Source: Chitinophagales bacterium (GTDB lineage: Bacteria; Bacteroidota; Bacteroidia; Chitinophagales; JABDMM01). From it: DNA of 42,595 nt. The translations under genes and the position numbers were made by a program. The notes below the pieces were generated by a model that searched no databases, had not been told where the DNA came from, and saw nothing but the letters and a program-made list of their open reading frames with translations. The stretch lies in NCBI GenBank assembly GCA_013001465.1, contig JABDMM010000072.1:1-42595 (forward strand), given 5' to 3'. Of the stretch, positions 9,440-16,054 are shown in pieces. Within the stretch, counting starts at the first letter, position 1. Each line of letters begins with the position of its first letter.

Positions 9440-9937
9440 ATGGATGATTATGGGATTTTAATTTACTTGATTGGCCTGGTAGCATACTATATATATAGAG
9501 CTTATAAGAAAGCCAGTAAACCATCGGTAAATAAACAACCCTCATCGACACCAGACCAACAAAGGCCGATGAGAAGGGAACAACCTCAAAGCAGAACGGA
9601 ACCTATCCCCCCGATCCAACAGGAAGAGACTAAGCCAAAAAAAGGAATGGATCTTGACGATATTTTTCGAGAGATGTTTGATATTCCTGAGGTTACGCTT
9701 AAAGAAGAGATAGAAGATAAAATTGAAGACCGGATCGATGATGTTATCACATCTCCTAAAGAGGTCATTACCTCTAGCTCGCCAGCTAAAAAACAAGAAT
9801 ACAAGCCCTCGATCCAGTTTAATGAAGCAGATCTCCTGGTTGGAAGTACAGGAAAAGGGAAAATGCGAAATCGGATACGCTTTAATTTAAAAAAGGCAAT
9901 AATCTACAATGCGATATTGGAACGTCCGTATAAATAA
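9440..9937 (+). CDS. Membrane-anchored protein of unknown function
   Basis: 165 residues. A single N-terminal hydrophobic segment (about 5-20) is followed by a basic stop-transfer (YRAYKKASK), a Gln/Pro/Arg-rich linker, and an acidic helical middle (LKEEIEDKIEDRIDD). The C-terminal 25 residues are basic and aromatic (FNLKKAIIYNAILERPYK). That tail resembles an end found in many small Bacteroidota proteins, K-A-x-I-Y-x-x-I-L-x-R-x-Y, so the gene is likely conserved in the phylum, but I cannot name a function. It sits between the aldehyde dehydrogenase gene and a DksA-type gene 19 bases downstream and may be cotranscribed with both. Confidence 0.8.
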   Translation: MDDYGILIYLIGLVAYYIYRAYKKASKPSVNKQPSSTPDQQRPMRREQPQSRTEPIPPIQQEETKPKKGMDLDDIFREMFDIPEVTLKEEIEDKIEDRIDDVITSPKEVITSSSPAKKQEYKPSIQFNEADLLVGSTGKGKMRNRIRFNLKKAIIYNAILERPYK

Positions 9938-9956
9938 TGCGTAGACAATAGTTGAA

Positions 9957-10289
9957 ATGAAGAAGGAGAAGAAAGAAGAATTGCGAATCCTCATCGAAAA
10001 AGAGATCACGAAGACCAGGGAAAAGATCGTCGAATTTAAGGAAATGTCGAAACCTGTAGCTCCTGAAAACGCTATCGGTAGAGTTTCCAGAATGGATGCA
10101 ATTAACAATAAGGCGGTGGCTGAAGCTGCTTTAAGGAATGCAGAGAATAAGTTGAAGCAACTCATCTATATGGAACAAACTGTAGATGATGCTGATTTTG
10201 GGAAATGCGCCAAATGTAAAGCCGATATTCCTTTAAAAAGGATCGTCCTAATGCCTCAAAGTCGATTCTGTGTAAATTGTGCCAGATGA
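9957..10289 (+). CDS. TraR/DksA family C4 zinc-finger protein
   Basis: 110 residues. The first 75 are charged and helical, like the coiled-coil hairpin of DksA. The C-terminal zinc finger has cysteines at 84, 87, 105 and 108 in the C-x2-C-x17-C-x2-C spacing typical of this family. Members bind the RNA polymerase secondary channel and modulate transcription initiation, often with (p)ppGpp; others have lost this activity. The hairpin here lacks an obvious DxxDxA tip motif (only R-M-D-A is visible), so a DksA-like regulatory role is inference. It is followed by genes for a lipoprotein and secreted charged proteins on the same strand. Confidence 0.85.
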   Translation: MKKEKKEELRILIEKEITKTREKIVEFKEMSKPVAPENAIGRVSRMDAINNKAVAEAALRNAENKLKQLIYMEQTVDDADFGKCAKCKADIPLKRIVLMPQSRFCVNCAR

Positions 10290-10353
10290 AAATATCCAAG
10301 CAACCGTTTAGCAGAATTACTTGTCTATTACTCAACAAATACCTATAAATATC

Positions 10354-10563
10354 ATGTCTAAATTATTTTTAATAGCATTAGCTGTTTGTTCATTCTATTT
10401 ATCAAGTTGTAATTCCAAAACAGAGCCAGTCGAGGATAACACCGAAATGGAGCAACTGGAAAAAATTCAGGAAGAACTCTCAAATACTGCAGAAACAATC
10501 GAAAAAGAAACTAAGGAGATGAATGAATCCTTAGATGATCTACTTAAAGAAATTGAAGAATAA
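10354..10563 (+). CDS. Small lipoprotein with coiled coil
   Basis: 69 residues from the ATG at 10354. The N-terminus is a lipoprotein signal with the lipobox L-S-S-C, Cys19 being the lipidation site. The mature part is an acidic amphipathic helix (MEQLEKIQEELSNTAETIEK). An upstream in-frame TTG at 10321 would add 11 polar residues before the signal peptide and is rejected. The gene is 14 bases upstream of the polyampholyte gene, suggesting an operon. The short coiled coil resembles Braun-type lipoproteins only in a general way. Function is unknown. Confidence 0.75.
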   Translation: MSKLFLIALAVCSFYLSSCNSKTEPVEDNTEMEQLEKIQEELSNTAETIEKETKEMNESLDDLLKEIEE

Positions 10564-10577
10564 ATAAAAAAAAAAGA

Positions 10578-11279
10578 ATGAAAATCAACACAGTTTTAAT
10601 ATTAACATTTATGATCGGTTTCCTGTTAACCTTTTCACATGAGGGTTTCTCGCAGGAAAAAGCCAAAAAAGAGATCGAAAAGCATCAAATGGATAAAGCT
10701 GAAAAAGCAGATTCCAAAATAAAAGAAGGAAAAGAGAAGGCTAAAGACCTCCAGGTAGAAGGAAAAGAGAAAGCTAAAGACCTGCAGGTAGAGGGAAAAG
10801 AGAAGGCCAAAGACGTGCAGGTAAAAGGAAAAGAGAAAGCCAAAGAAGCTAAAGAAAAAGTAAAAGAGAAACCTAACGGACGATCAGCTGACGGAGATAA
10901 GGATCAACCCAACAGCAATGATGATGGCGACGATGATGATGGCGACGACGATGATGGCGACGACGATGATGATGATGACGATGATAACAAAGAGAAGAAA
11001 GACAAAAAGGAAAAGAAAGTAAAGGAGACAAAAGATAAAGCTAAGGACGCGATGGAAAGTGTCAACTCCAGCGAAAACGCCGTTCAAAATGGTTATGATA
11101 GAATAGCGAAAGCGAAAGCAAAGTTAGAGGCAAAGAAAGAAAGCAAAGAGATAACAGAAGAAGAGTATAATAAGCAAATGGGGAAAATCGAGGAAGCCTT
11201 GCAAAAGGTGAAAGATCTTGAAGCAAAACTTGACGAACAAAGAAAAAAGATAGAAGAGAAAAAGAAAATGATCGACTAA
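10578..11279 (+). CDS. Secreted Lys/Glu-rich polyampholyte with 11-residue repeats and poly-Asp tract
   Basis: 233 residues with a signal peptide (about 1-25, ending FSQ). Residues 51-94 hold four copies of an 11-residue repeat (G-K-E-K-A-K-D-L-Q-V-E; the fourth diverges). Residues 115-136 are an almost pure Asp tract with regularly placed Gly (D-D-G-D-D-D-D-G). The C-terminal third is a charged coiled coil rich in K and E with alternating basic runs. There are no cysteines and very few aromatics, so the protein is probably disordered or a single extended helix. The 11-residue periodicity is like that of group 3 LEA proteins; the Asp tract could bind calcium. Both are inferences. A strong terminator follows. 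Confidence 0.8.
   Translation: MKINTVLILTFMIGFLLTFSHEGFSQEKAKKEIEKHQMDKAEKADSKIKEGKEKAKDLQVEGKEKAKDLQVEGKEKAKDVQVKGKEKAKEAKEKVKEKPNGRSADGDKDQPNSNDDGDDDDGDDDDGDDDDDDDDDNKEKKDKKEKKVKETKDKAKDAMESVNSSENAVQNGYDRIAKAKAKLEAKKESKEITEEEYNKQMGKIEEALQKVKDLEAKLDEQRKKIEEKKKMID
10728..10859 (+). repeat. 33-bp in-frame tandem repeat, four copies
   Basis: Four consecutive 33-bp units, each beginning GGAAAAGAGAA, encode the 11-residue repeats of the polyampholyte. The first three differ by a few bases; the fourth diverges in its second half. Confidence 0.9.
10920..10985 (+). repeat. GAT/GAC low-complexity tract coding poly-Asp
   Basis: Tandem GATGATGGCGACGA-type units encode about 22 residues that are nearly all Asp, with interspersed Gly. 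Such tracts are prone to replication slippage and may vary in length between strains. Confidence 0.85.
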
Positions 11280-11300
11280 AGAACAGTGGGTAACTAAATG

Positions 11301-11332
11301 AAAGGGAGTAGCTTGTTACTCCCTTTTTTTTT
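11301..11332 (+). terminator. Rho-independent terminator after the polyampholyte gene
   Basis: A perfect 10-bp stem (AAAGGGAGTA pairing with TACTCCCTTT) has a 6-base loop GCTTGT and is followed by an uninterrupted T run. Confidence 0.9.
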
Positions 11333-11391
11333 GCCCGATAATTTTTTGGCATGGTTTTCTCATTATGCTTGTTACATCAAATTTGAAAACA

Positions 11392-11721
11392 ATGAAGAAT
11401 CTAATGTTTGTTTTAATCGCTTTGATCGTTGCAGGATTTTCGATGGAAGCTATAGCACAAAAAAACACTACGATAGCTGATAATAATGCAATCGTTAAAA
11501 TGAAAAAATCTAAGAAGGCTTTTAAAGTAAATAATGAAGAAGCCAGAAAAGCCAGAAAAGCCAGAAAACATATCATAAAAATGAAAAAGGCAAAGATGCA
11601 ACGCGCGAAAGCTACTAAATTCATGTCGCATCCGCAGATAAACGTTCGGCCTGCTGAAAAGGCGGTTATGAAGAAGATCCGAAAGGATAAGATCAATAAG
11701 CTAAGAAATGGTGCCGAATAA
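11392..11721 (+). CDS. Small, very basic secreted protein
   Basis: 109 residues from the ATG at 11392. A signal peptide (about 1-22, ending AIAQ) is followed by a strongly basic mature chain dominated by Lys and Arg, with a triplicated A-R-K unit near the middle and recurrent K-M-K-K clusters. An upstream in-frame ATG at 11365 would put nine residues ahead of the signal peptide and is less likely. A near match to the -7 element (CAAATTTG) ends six bases before 11392. No domain is recognised. It could bind polyanions such as DNA, polysaccharide or the acidic neighbour protein; that is speculation. It is separated from the preceding gene by a terminator, so it is its own transcription unit. Confidence 0.72.
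   Translation: MKNLMFVLIALIVAGFSMEAIAQKNTTIADNNAIVKMKKSKKAFKVNNEEARKARKARKHIIKMKKAKMQRAKATKFMSHPQINVRPAEKAVMKKIRKDKINKLRNGAE
11542..11568 (+). repeat. 9-bp tandem repeat, three copies
   Basis: GCCAGAAAA occurs three times in a row, in frame, encoding A-R-K three times in the basic secreted protein. Confidence 0.9.
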
Positions 11722-11757
11722 AGAGATCACATGTAAATTGTATACGACTTTACTTGT

Positions 11758-11796
11758 AAAAATGAGCGCTTCCTTCCAGGAGCGCTCATTTTTTTA
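11758..11796. terminator. Bidirectional terminator between convergent genes
   Basis: AAAAATGAGCGCT pairs with AGCGCTCATTTTT, with an inner CCT/AGG extension around a short loop. T runs follow the stem on both strands, so it can end the basic-protein gene (+) and the DinB-like gene (-), whose stop codon overlaps its right edge. Confidence 0.88.
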
Positions 11797-12312
11797 CCAG
11801 GTTCCTGCATAATCCAGTTCTATACCCTTTGATGAAGCTTCTAATAGTTCAAACTTCAGTCGAATGATCTGCCGCATATGCAAGTAATCATGCGCCAACC
11901 AGTTGTTTAGAAAGAATGAAGGACTTACCGCTTTTAGGTAAGGATGTATAAATTCCTTATCCCAGTTTGCATTTTTAATTTCATCAAGATAAATTATTGA
12001 TGCTGTTCGTTCTTTTAAAAAAAGACCGAGTATATTTTCATAGTCTTGCGCCATATATTTTCTCTCTGTTACCCAACCCTCAGGGTTTATCCCCGGCATC
12101 GGAATGTCCTCTTTTTCATTAAGTATATGACGTATCCTTGCACGAAAATCAAACCTTTCTTCATCATATAAATGACAAAGGATTTCCAGAGCACACCACT
12201 TCCCTTCTGATGGTTTCCAATTTCTCGAACTCTCATCAGAAAAAGTACGGAATAGCTGCTCAAATATTGATCGGTTTCGGGATAAGTTGTTTCTAATTGG
12301 ATTGATATCCAT
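11794..12312 (-). CDS. DinB-like superfamily protein
   Basis: 172 residues forming the expected four-helix bundle. The probable metal-binding triad is His47 (in CHLYDEE), His141 and His145 (in AHDYLHMRQI), the pattern of the DinB/YfiT superfamily. Members are often metal-dependent thiol transferases or hydrolases, but many are uncharacterised and the substrate is not predictable here. The gene is single, convergent with the basic-protein gene and divergent from the MORN-type lipoprotein gene. Confidence 0.85.
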   Translation of the reverse strand: MDINPIRNNLSRNRSIFEQLFRTFSDESSRNWKPSEGKWCALEILCHLYDEERFDFRARIRHILNEKEDIPMPGINPEGWVTERKYMAQDYENILGLFLKERTASIIYLDEIKNANWDKEFIHPYLKAVSPSFFLNNWLAHDYLHMRQIIRLKFELLEASSKGIELDYAGTW

Positions 12313-12323
12313 AACTATTAATT

Positions 12324-12331
12324 TATCTTTG
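12324..12331 (+). promoter_or_regulatory. Bacteroidota -7 promoter element for the MORN-type lipoprotein gene
   Basis: TATCTTTG is an exact TAnnTTTG match 19 bases before the ATG at 12351. Confidence 0.5.
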
Positions 12332-12350
12332 CCTGGATAAATGTAAGCTA

Positions 12351-12938
12351 ATGAGTTTTTCGAAATTTTTAATCATCACGTTTCTTTTCATTACCATTTT
12401 TCACCTTGTTTCTTGTCAGGAGAAAGCAAAAGAAGTTCCTATGACAGATCTCAACTTTGAAATTGGTGAATCCGGAAAAAGCATACCTTATTTAAACGGT
12501 AAAGTATTTACCGGCCATGCTATAAGTTATCACCCAAATGGCAATAAATATATTTCTCAACAATACTTAGATGGTATAAAAAATGGTCAATGGATCATTT
12601 TTTATGAGTCTGGCGACACTCAGAAGTTAGGTTATATCTATGAGGGTATCGATGACAGTATATATAAAGAATGGTACGATAATGGACAGCTTCGCTATTT
12701 TTATTATTATGACGATGGCAAAAAAACAGGCCAGTGGAAAACATGGTATGAAAACGGAGTACAATGGACATCCAGAGATTTTGAGAATGATAAGCTCAAT
12801 GGAAAAGTATTGGTTTATGATACTGATGGCACACTTACAAAAGAATATACCTATAAGAATGGTGAAATGATCGGTAGAGAGTTCTACGAACCTGCTCAAT
12901 CACCTGAAGAGAGAAAAAAAAGCTTAAACATTAAATAG
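12351..12938 (+). CDS. MORN-repeat (YwqK-type) lipoprotein
   Basis: 195 residues. A lipoprotein signal ends in the lipobox L-V-S-C with Cys22 as the lipidation site. Residues about 55-175 contain consecutive repeats of roughly 22 residues with the Y-x-N-G-x-x-x...G-x-W-x-x-Y/W pattern of bacterial MORN_2 (YwqK-type) repeats, for example YHPNGNKY, YESGDTQ, WYDNGQLR and WYENGVQW. Databases often call these 'toxin-antitoxin system YwqK family antitoxin', but no toxin gene is adjacent and the lipobox places it on an envelope membrane. Its role is unknown. The next gene starts one base after its stop codon, so the two are probably cotranscribed and translationally coupled. Confidence 0.85.
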   Translation: MSFSKFLIITFLFITIFHLVSCQEKAKEVPMTDLNFEIGESGKSIPYLNGKVFTGHAISYHPNGNKYISQQYLDGIKNGQWIIFYESGDTQKLGYIYEGIDDSIYKEWYDNGQLRYFYYYDDGKKTGQWKTWYENGVQWTSRDFENDKLNGKVLVYDTDGTLTKEYTYKNGEMIGREFYEPAQSPEERKKSLNIK

Positions 12939-12939
12939 T

Positions 12940-13494
12940 TTGAAAAAAGCGCTTTCAAAATTGATCCTTTTAAACATACTCGGCTGGAGGATCGAAGGAG
13001 ATGTGCCGAAAGAAAAGAAATACCTGATAGTCGTCGCCCCACATACCAGCAATTTTGATTTTATCATAGGTATTCTTGCCAGAAATGTAATGGGCTTTAA
13101 TCCGAAGTATCTTGCCAAAGACTCATTGTTCAAATTTCCTTTTGGCTACTTTTTCAAAGCCCTGGGAGGTTATCCTGTGGACCGTTCTAGAAGAAGTAAT
13201 ATGGTTGAACAGGTAATTGATATTTATAATGCCGAAGAGGAGTTTATAATCACAGTCGCTCCGGAAGGAACTCGGGGTCTATCAGAAAAGTGGAAGACTG
13301 GTTTTTATCATATCGCTTTAGGTGCCAATATTCCTGTTGTGCTTGTTTACTTTGATTACGGAAAGAAAGTGGTGCATTTTGCAAATGCTCATTATGTTGA
13401 TCCCGATAAGGAAAAAGAAATGCAGAAGATCTATAACTTTTACCGTGGTGTAGAAGCTGCAAAACCAGAAAATTTTAAGATCCCTCAAGCCTAA
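12940..13494 (+). CDS. PlsC-like 1-acylglycerol-3-phosphate acyltransferase
   Basis: 184 residues. Motif I is H35-T-S-N-F-D40 (HX4D catalytic pair) and motif III is PEGTR around 108-112, both hallmarks of glycerolipid acyltransferases. The enzyme would acylate lysophosphatidate or a related lysolipid at the inner membrane. There is no long N-terminal membrane helix, as in the shorter PlsC-like family common in Bacteroidota, so the acceptor may differ from classical PlsC. The start is TTG at 12940, one base after the previous stop; the next in-frame ATG falls after motif I. It ends convergently with the SDR gene, with a 4-base overlap in which CTAA supplies both stop codons. Confidence 0.88.
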   Translation: MKKALSKLILLNILGWRIEGDVPKEKKYLIVVAPHTSNFDFIIGILARNVMGFNPKYLAKDSLFKFPFGYFFKALGGYPVDRSRRSNMVEQVIDIYNAEEEFIITVAPEGTRGLSEKWKTGFYHIALGANIPVVLVYFDYGKKVVHFANAHYVDPDKEKEMQKIYNFYRGVEAAKPENFKIPQA

Positions 13495-14303
13495 TCCTCG
13501 ATGTTCTGAGGGTACATCTTATACATCGTTTTTCCCATCACATTCACTTTCTCTTTATTTCCCATGAATAAATTCATGAAAAAACTTGCTATTCGGTTTG
13601 ATCTGCCAGGAATCAAAAATGGTTGTGTACCCAGTTTGGATATAGTTTCTTTCACCACAGATTCAGGAGTCATTACCGGAGGTGCAAACTTGCTTTGTTG
13701 CTCGGGTTTACTCTTGATGAAATTTGGTGTTGAGGTTGCCCCGGCACAGCAAACCAAAACATCTACATTAAGACTTTTCATTTCATACCAAAGCGATTCT
13801 CCCAATATTCTGATATAAGCCTTACTGGCCGCATAACTTGCAATAAGTGGCGAACCTTGAAGAGAAGACATCGACGACATCAGAATTATACCACCTCTTC
13901 TTTTGATCTTCATTTTGTTAGCAAAGTGATAAACCAGATCAGTAAGGCTTTCGCAATTCACGGTAATTGTTTTCTTGTGATCAGAAATATCCTGTGACAG
14001 AAATGGGTTTATTATCGAGTATGCGGCATTATAAACAAACATGCTTACGGATAGAGCTTCGCATGCATTCTTGATAACTTCCAGGTCTTGATTCCTTGAA
14101 AGGTCAGCCTGAATCACCTTTACTTCAACATCATATGTTTCTTTGATCGAAGCACTCACCAGATCGAGCTTTGCTTGATTTCTTGCGATCAACACTACAT
14201 TAAAACCCCGGCTGGCTAATTCATGAGCGAAAGCCGACCCTAATCCTTCGGAAGCGCCGGCGATCAAAGCCCATTCACCTTGTTTAGAAACTGAATTATC
14301 CAT
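13491..14303 (-). CDS. SDR family NAD(P)-dependent oxidoreductase
   Basis: 270 residues of the classical short-chain dehydrogenase fold. The nucleotide-binding glycine motif is GASEGLG (16-22), the NNAG position reads NAAY (92-95), and the catalytic residues are Ser144, Tyr157 and Lys161 (YAASK). It oxidises or reduces an alcohol or ketone; the overall look is that of ketoreductase-like SDRs. The substrate is unknown. Its ATG overlaps the stop codon of the upstream MuiA-like gene by one base (TAATG), so the two are translationally coupled. Confidence 0.92.
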   Translation of the reverse strand: MDNSVSKQGEWALIAGASEGLGSAFAHELASRGFNVVLIARNQAKLDLVSASIKETYDVEVKVIQADLSRNQDLEVIKNACEALSVSMFVYNAAYSIINPFLSQDISDHKKTITVNCESLTDLVYHFANKMKIKRRGGIILMSSMSSLQGSPLIASYAASKAYIRILGESLWYEMKSLNVDVLVCCAGATSTPNFIKSKPEQQSKFAPPVMTPESVVKETISKLGTQPFLIPGRSNRIASFFMNLFMGNKEKVNVMGKTMYKMYPQNIED

Positions 14304-15904
14304 TAAATCCCCGGAATTCTTTTCTTTTTAGGGTACTTGACCGAATATATAAGTGAAAGCTCTTTCGCAGAATTTGGAGGAAGTATAATATTCCACTCGA
14401 GCTTACCATATTCGCTATCATATGTTGCACCCGACTTTTCGATCAACTTAACCTCAATATCTTTATTCTTTGAAATCGGGATCTGATCGAGGATCTCCAG
14501 ACTTACGCTATGATTCTTCGTATTTCTGATCATATACTTGTAAGAGATCGTCTCCGTTTTATTCGAACCGATCAATTTTTCAGAAGTGAAGTCTTTCACC
14601 TTGTCCCTATTGACAACTATCCTCTTATCTCTTCCCATAGAAATCAACATCGTGTCGGTGGTCATCAAAGGATTGATATACGATTTTCCAACATAGCTAT
14701 TCTCAAAAAAGACGTTGGCATTCCCGGGCAGTAAGCTTAGCTTTTCCCATTTCGTCACCTTTGCAAGCAGAAAAGCATCCTTATCAAGTTTGGGAACTGC
14801 GTGGTACTGGTACTTGGCGTCCAAAGTAAAATCCTTCATGACAACCGTATGCTGATCATTGTCAGATGCAATACTATACTTCAAACCAATTTGAAATTCC
14901 TCATTTAATTGGTTAAGCTGTAATACAGTTTGATCTTGAACTCCACCTCGTTCGATTTGAACATCTGCGCTTGTGATCGTGACTGCATCAAGCGCTAAAT
15001 TTTTGTTAGAATAACCAGAACTCTCTAGCTTATATGAGCCATAATTCTGGACAAAATCGATATACCATGGTCTAAGTACAGGTCTTTCCTGACTTATCGA
15101 TGGATTACCTGTAGAGATTGTAAGTTGAACATTGTCCCAGTCAATTCCGGTATTTTGTCGTACTTCCGCTTTGTATGCAAGTGTAACAGGCAGTTCAACA
15201 CCATCGGAACGCAAGTCGTAAGAAGCTTGCCACGATGCCTGTCCAACGATGTAGCTTACTTCAAACTCAACTTTCTGCGCTACGTCTGTAAGCACGTCTA
15301 AAAGTATTTCTCCTGAAGGTTGTTTACGATTTGAATTCCATTCGTTTAATTGTTGATTCAGTTTGGTAAGTCTTTTGCTTATCTTCTTTTCGACCTTCTG
15401 TTCTTTAAGGATCTCGACTCTGATATCTCCAATTCTAACCCTCGCATATGTACTGATAGCTTTAAGATCGGCAAGATCTAAAGCAGCATCTTTACCACCG
15501 ATCTGCTTGTTTGATTTAATAAAACTTTCTTCTTCTGTTAATGCATGAATTCCGGCTTGCGTCGATTGTAAGGCAAACTGTAAAATATCGATAGAATCTT
15601 TCAATGCTCTCACCTTCTCTTTATACTTTGTTCCACCTAAATAATTAAACTGAAAACTTGCACTCATCAATGTGGCAGACTTGGACAATTTCACCTGTAA
15701 ACTCGATGGATTAACACTTGCAGATAGATTTTGCAGAACAACCTGCGTCATTCCCGCCGGTAAATTATAACTAAAATCACGGCTGATCTCTGCTCCTTGC
15801 TGATAAACTTTTACACTCTTGATATCGGTGTCAATTCTGATTTCGCCAGCAGTAAGTTGAGTAATAAAAAACGAAGTGAAGACAATTAAAAGGAGAACTC
15901 TCAT
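14303..15904 (-). CDS. MuiA-family protein (DUF4140/DUF4139)
   Basis: 533 residues with a signal peptide (about 1-19). The N-terminal DUF4140 domain (about 22-100, including VYQQGAEISR and an LPAG turn) is followed by a coiled coil (about 90-205), then a large beta-rich DUF4139 domain to the C-terminus (for example ASWQASYDLR, NTGIDWDNVQLTISTG). This is the layout of the 'mucoidy inhibitor MuiA' family, exported proteins of unknown biochemical role that are widespread in Bacteroidota. No T9SS sorting domain is present, so it is probably periplasmic or envelope-associated. It is first gene of a pair with the SDR. Confidence 0.87.
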   Translation of the reverse strand: MRVLLLIVFTSFFITQLTAGEIRIDTDIKSVKVYQQGAEISRDFSYNLPAGMTQVVLQNLSASVNPSSLQVKLSKSATLMSASFQFNYLGGTKYKEKVRALKDSIDILQFALQSTQAGIHALTEEESFIKSNKQIGGKDAALDLADLKAISTYARVRIGDIRVEILKEQKVEKKISKRLTKLNQQLNEWNSNRKQPSGEILLDVLTDVAQKVEFEVSYIVGQASWQASYDLRSDGVELPVTLAYKAEVRQNTGIDWDNVQLTISTGNPSISQERPVLRPWYIDFVQNYGSYKLESSGYSNKNLALDAVTITSADVQIERGGVQDQTVLQLNQLNEEFQIGLKYSIASDNDQHTVVMKDFTLDAKYQYHAVPKLDKDAFLLAKVTKWEKLSLLPGNANVFFENSYVGKSYINPLMTTDTMLISMGRDKRIVVNRDKVKDFTSEKLIGSNKTETISYKYMIRNTKNHSVSLEILDQIPISKNKDIEVKLIEKSGATYDSEYGKLEWNIILPPNSAKELSLIYSVKYPKKKRIPGI

Positions 15905-15994
15905 AATATGTATTTTATATAGTGATGCAATTATAAGCTGAATTCCACAAATACGATGCCCAATATTAGCCCTTAATCTGTATATTTACATGAT

Positions 15995-16013
15995 GTTTAT
16001 CTTATTGATAAAC
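15995..16013. repeat. Inverted repeat upstream of the T9SS repeat-protein gene
   Basis: GTTTATC, a 5-base spacer TTATT, then GATAAAC: a perfect 7-bp dyad 42 bases before the ATG at 16055. It may be an operator or a hairpin in the 5' leader; no regulator is known. Confidence 0.4.
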
Positions 16014-16054
16014 TATAATCAACTGTCTCATAATAAATTTCATAAAAATTTCTA

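Noticed and set aside
10321-10353. TTG-initiated extension of the small lipoprotein
   Set aside because: It would place polar residues before the lipoprotein signal; the ATG at 10354 gives a proper signal.
10728-10859. CRISPR-like or mobile repeat
   Set aside because: The 33-bp units are contiguous, in frame and without spacers; they encode protein repeats.
10884-11087. Reverse-strand frame rich in Ile/Val that looks like a membrane helix
   Set aside because: It is the complement of the GAT/GAC poly-Asp tract, which always reads as I/V in reverse; not a real membrane protein.
12351-12938. Toxin-antitoxin module based on the YwqK label
   Set aside because: The protein is a lipoprotein with MORN-type repeats, and the neighbour is an acyltransferase, not a toxin.
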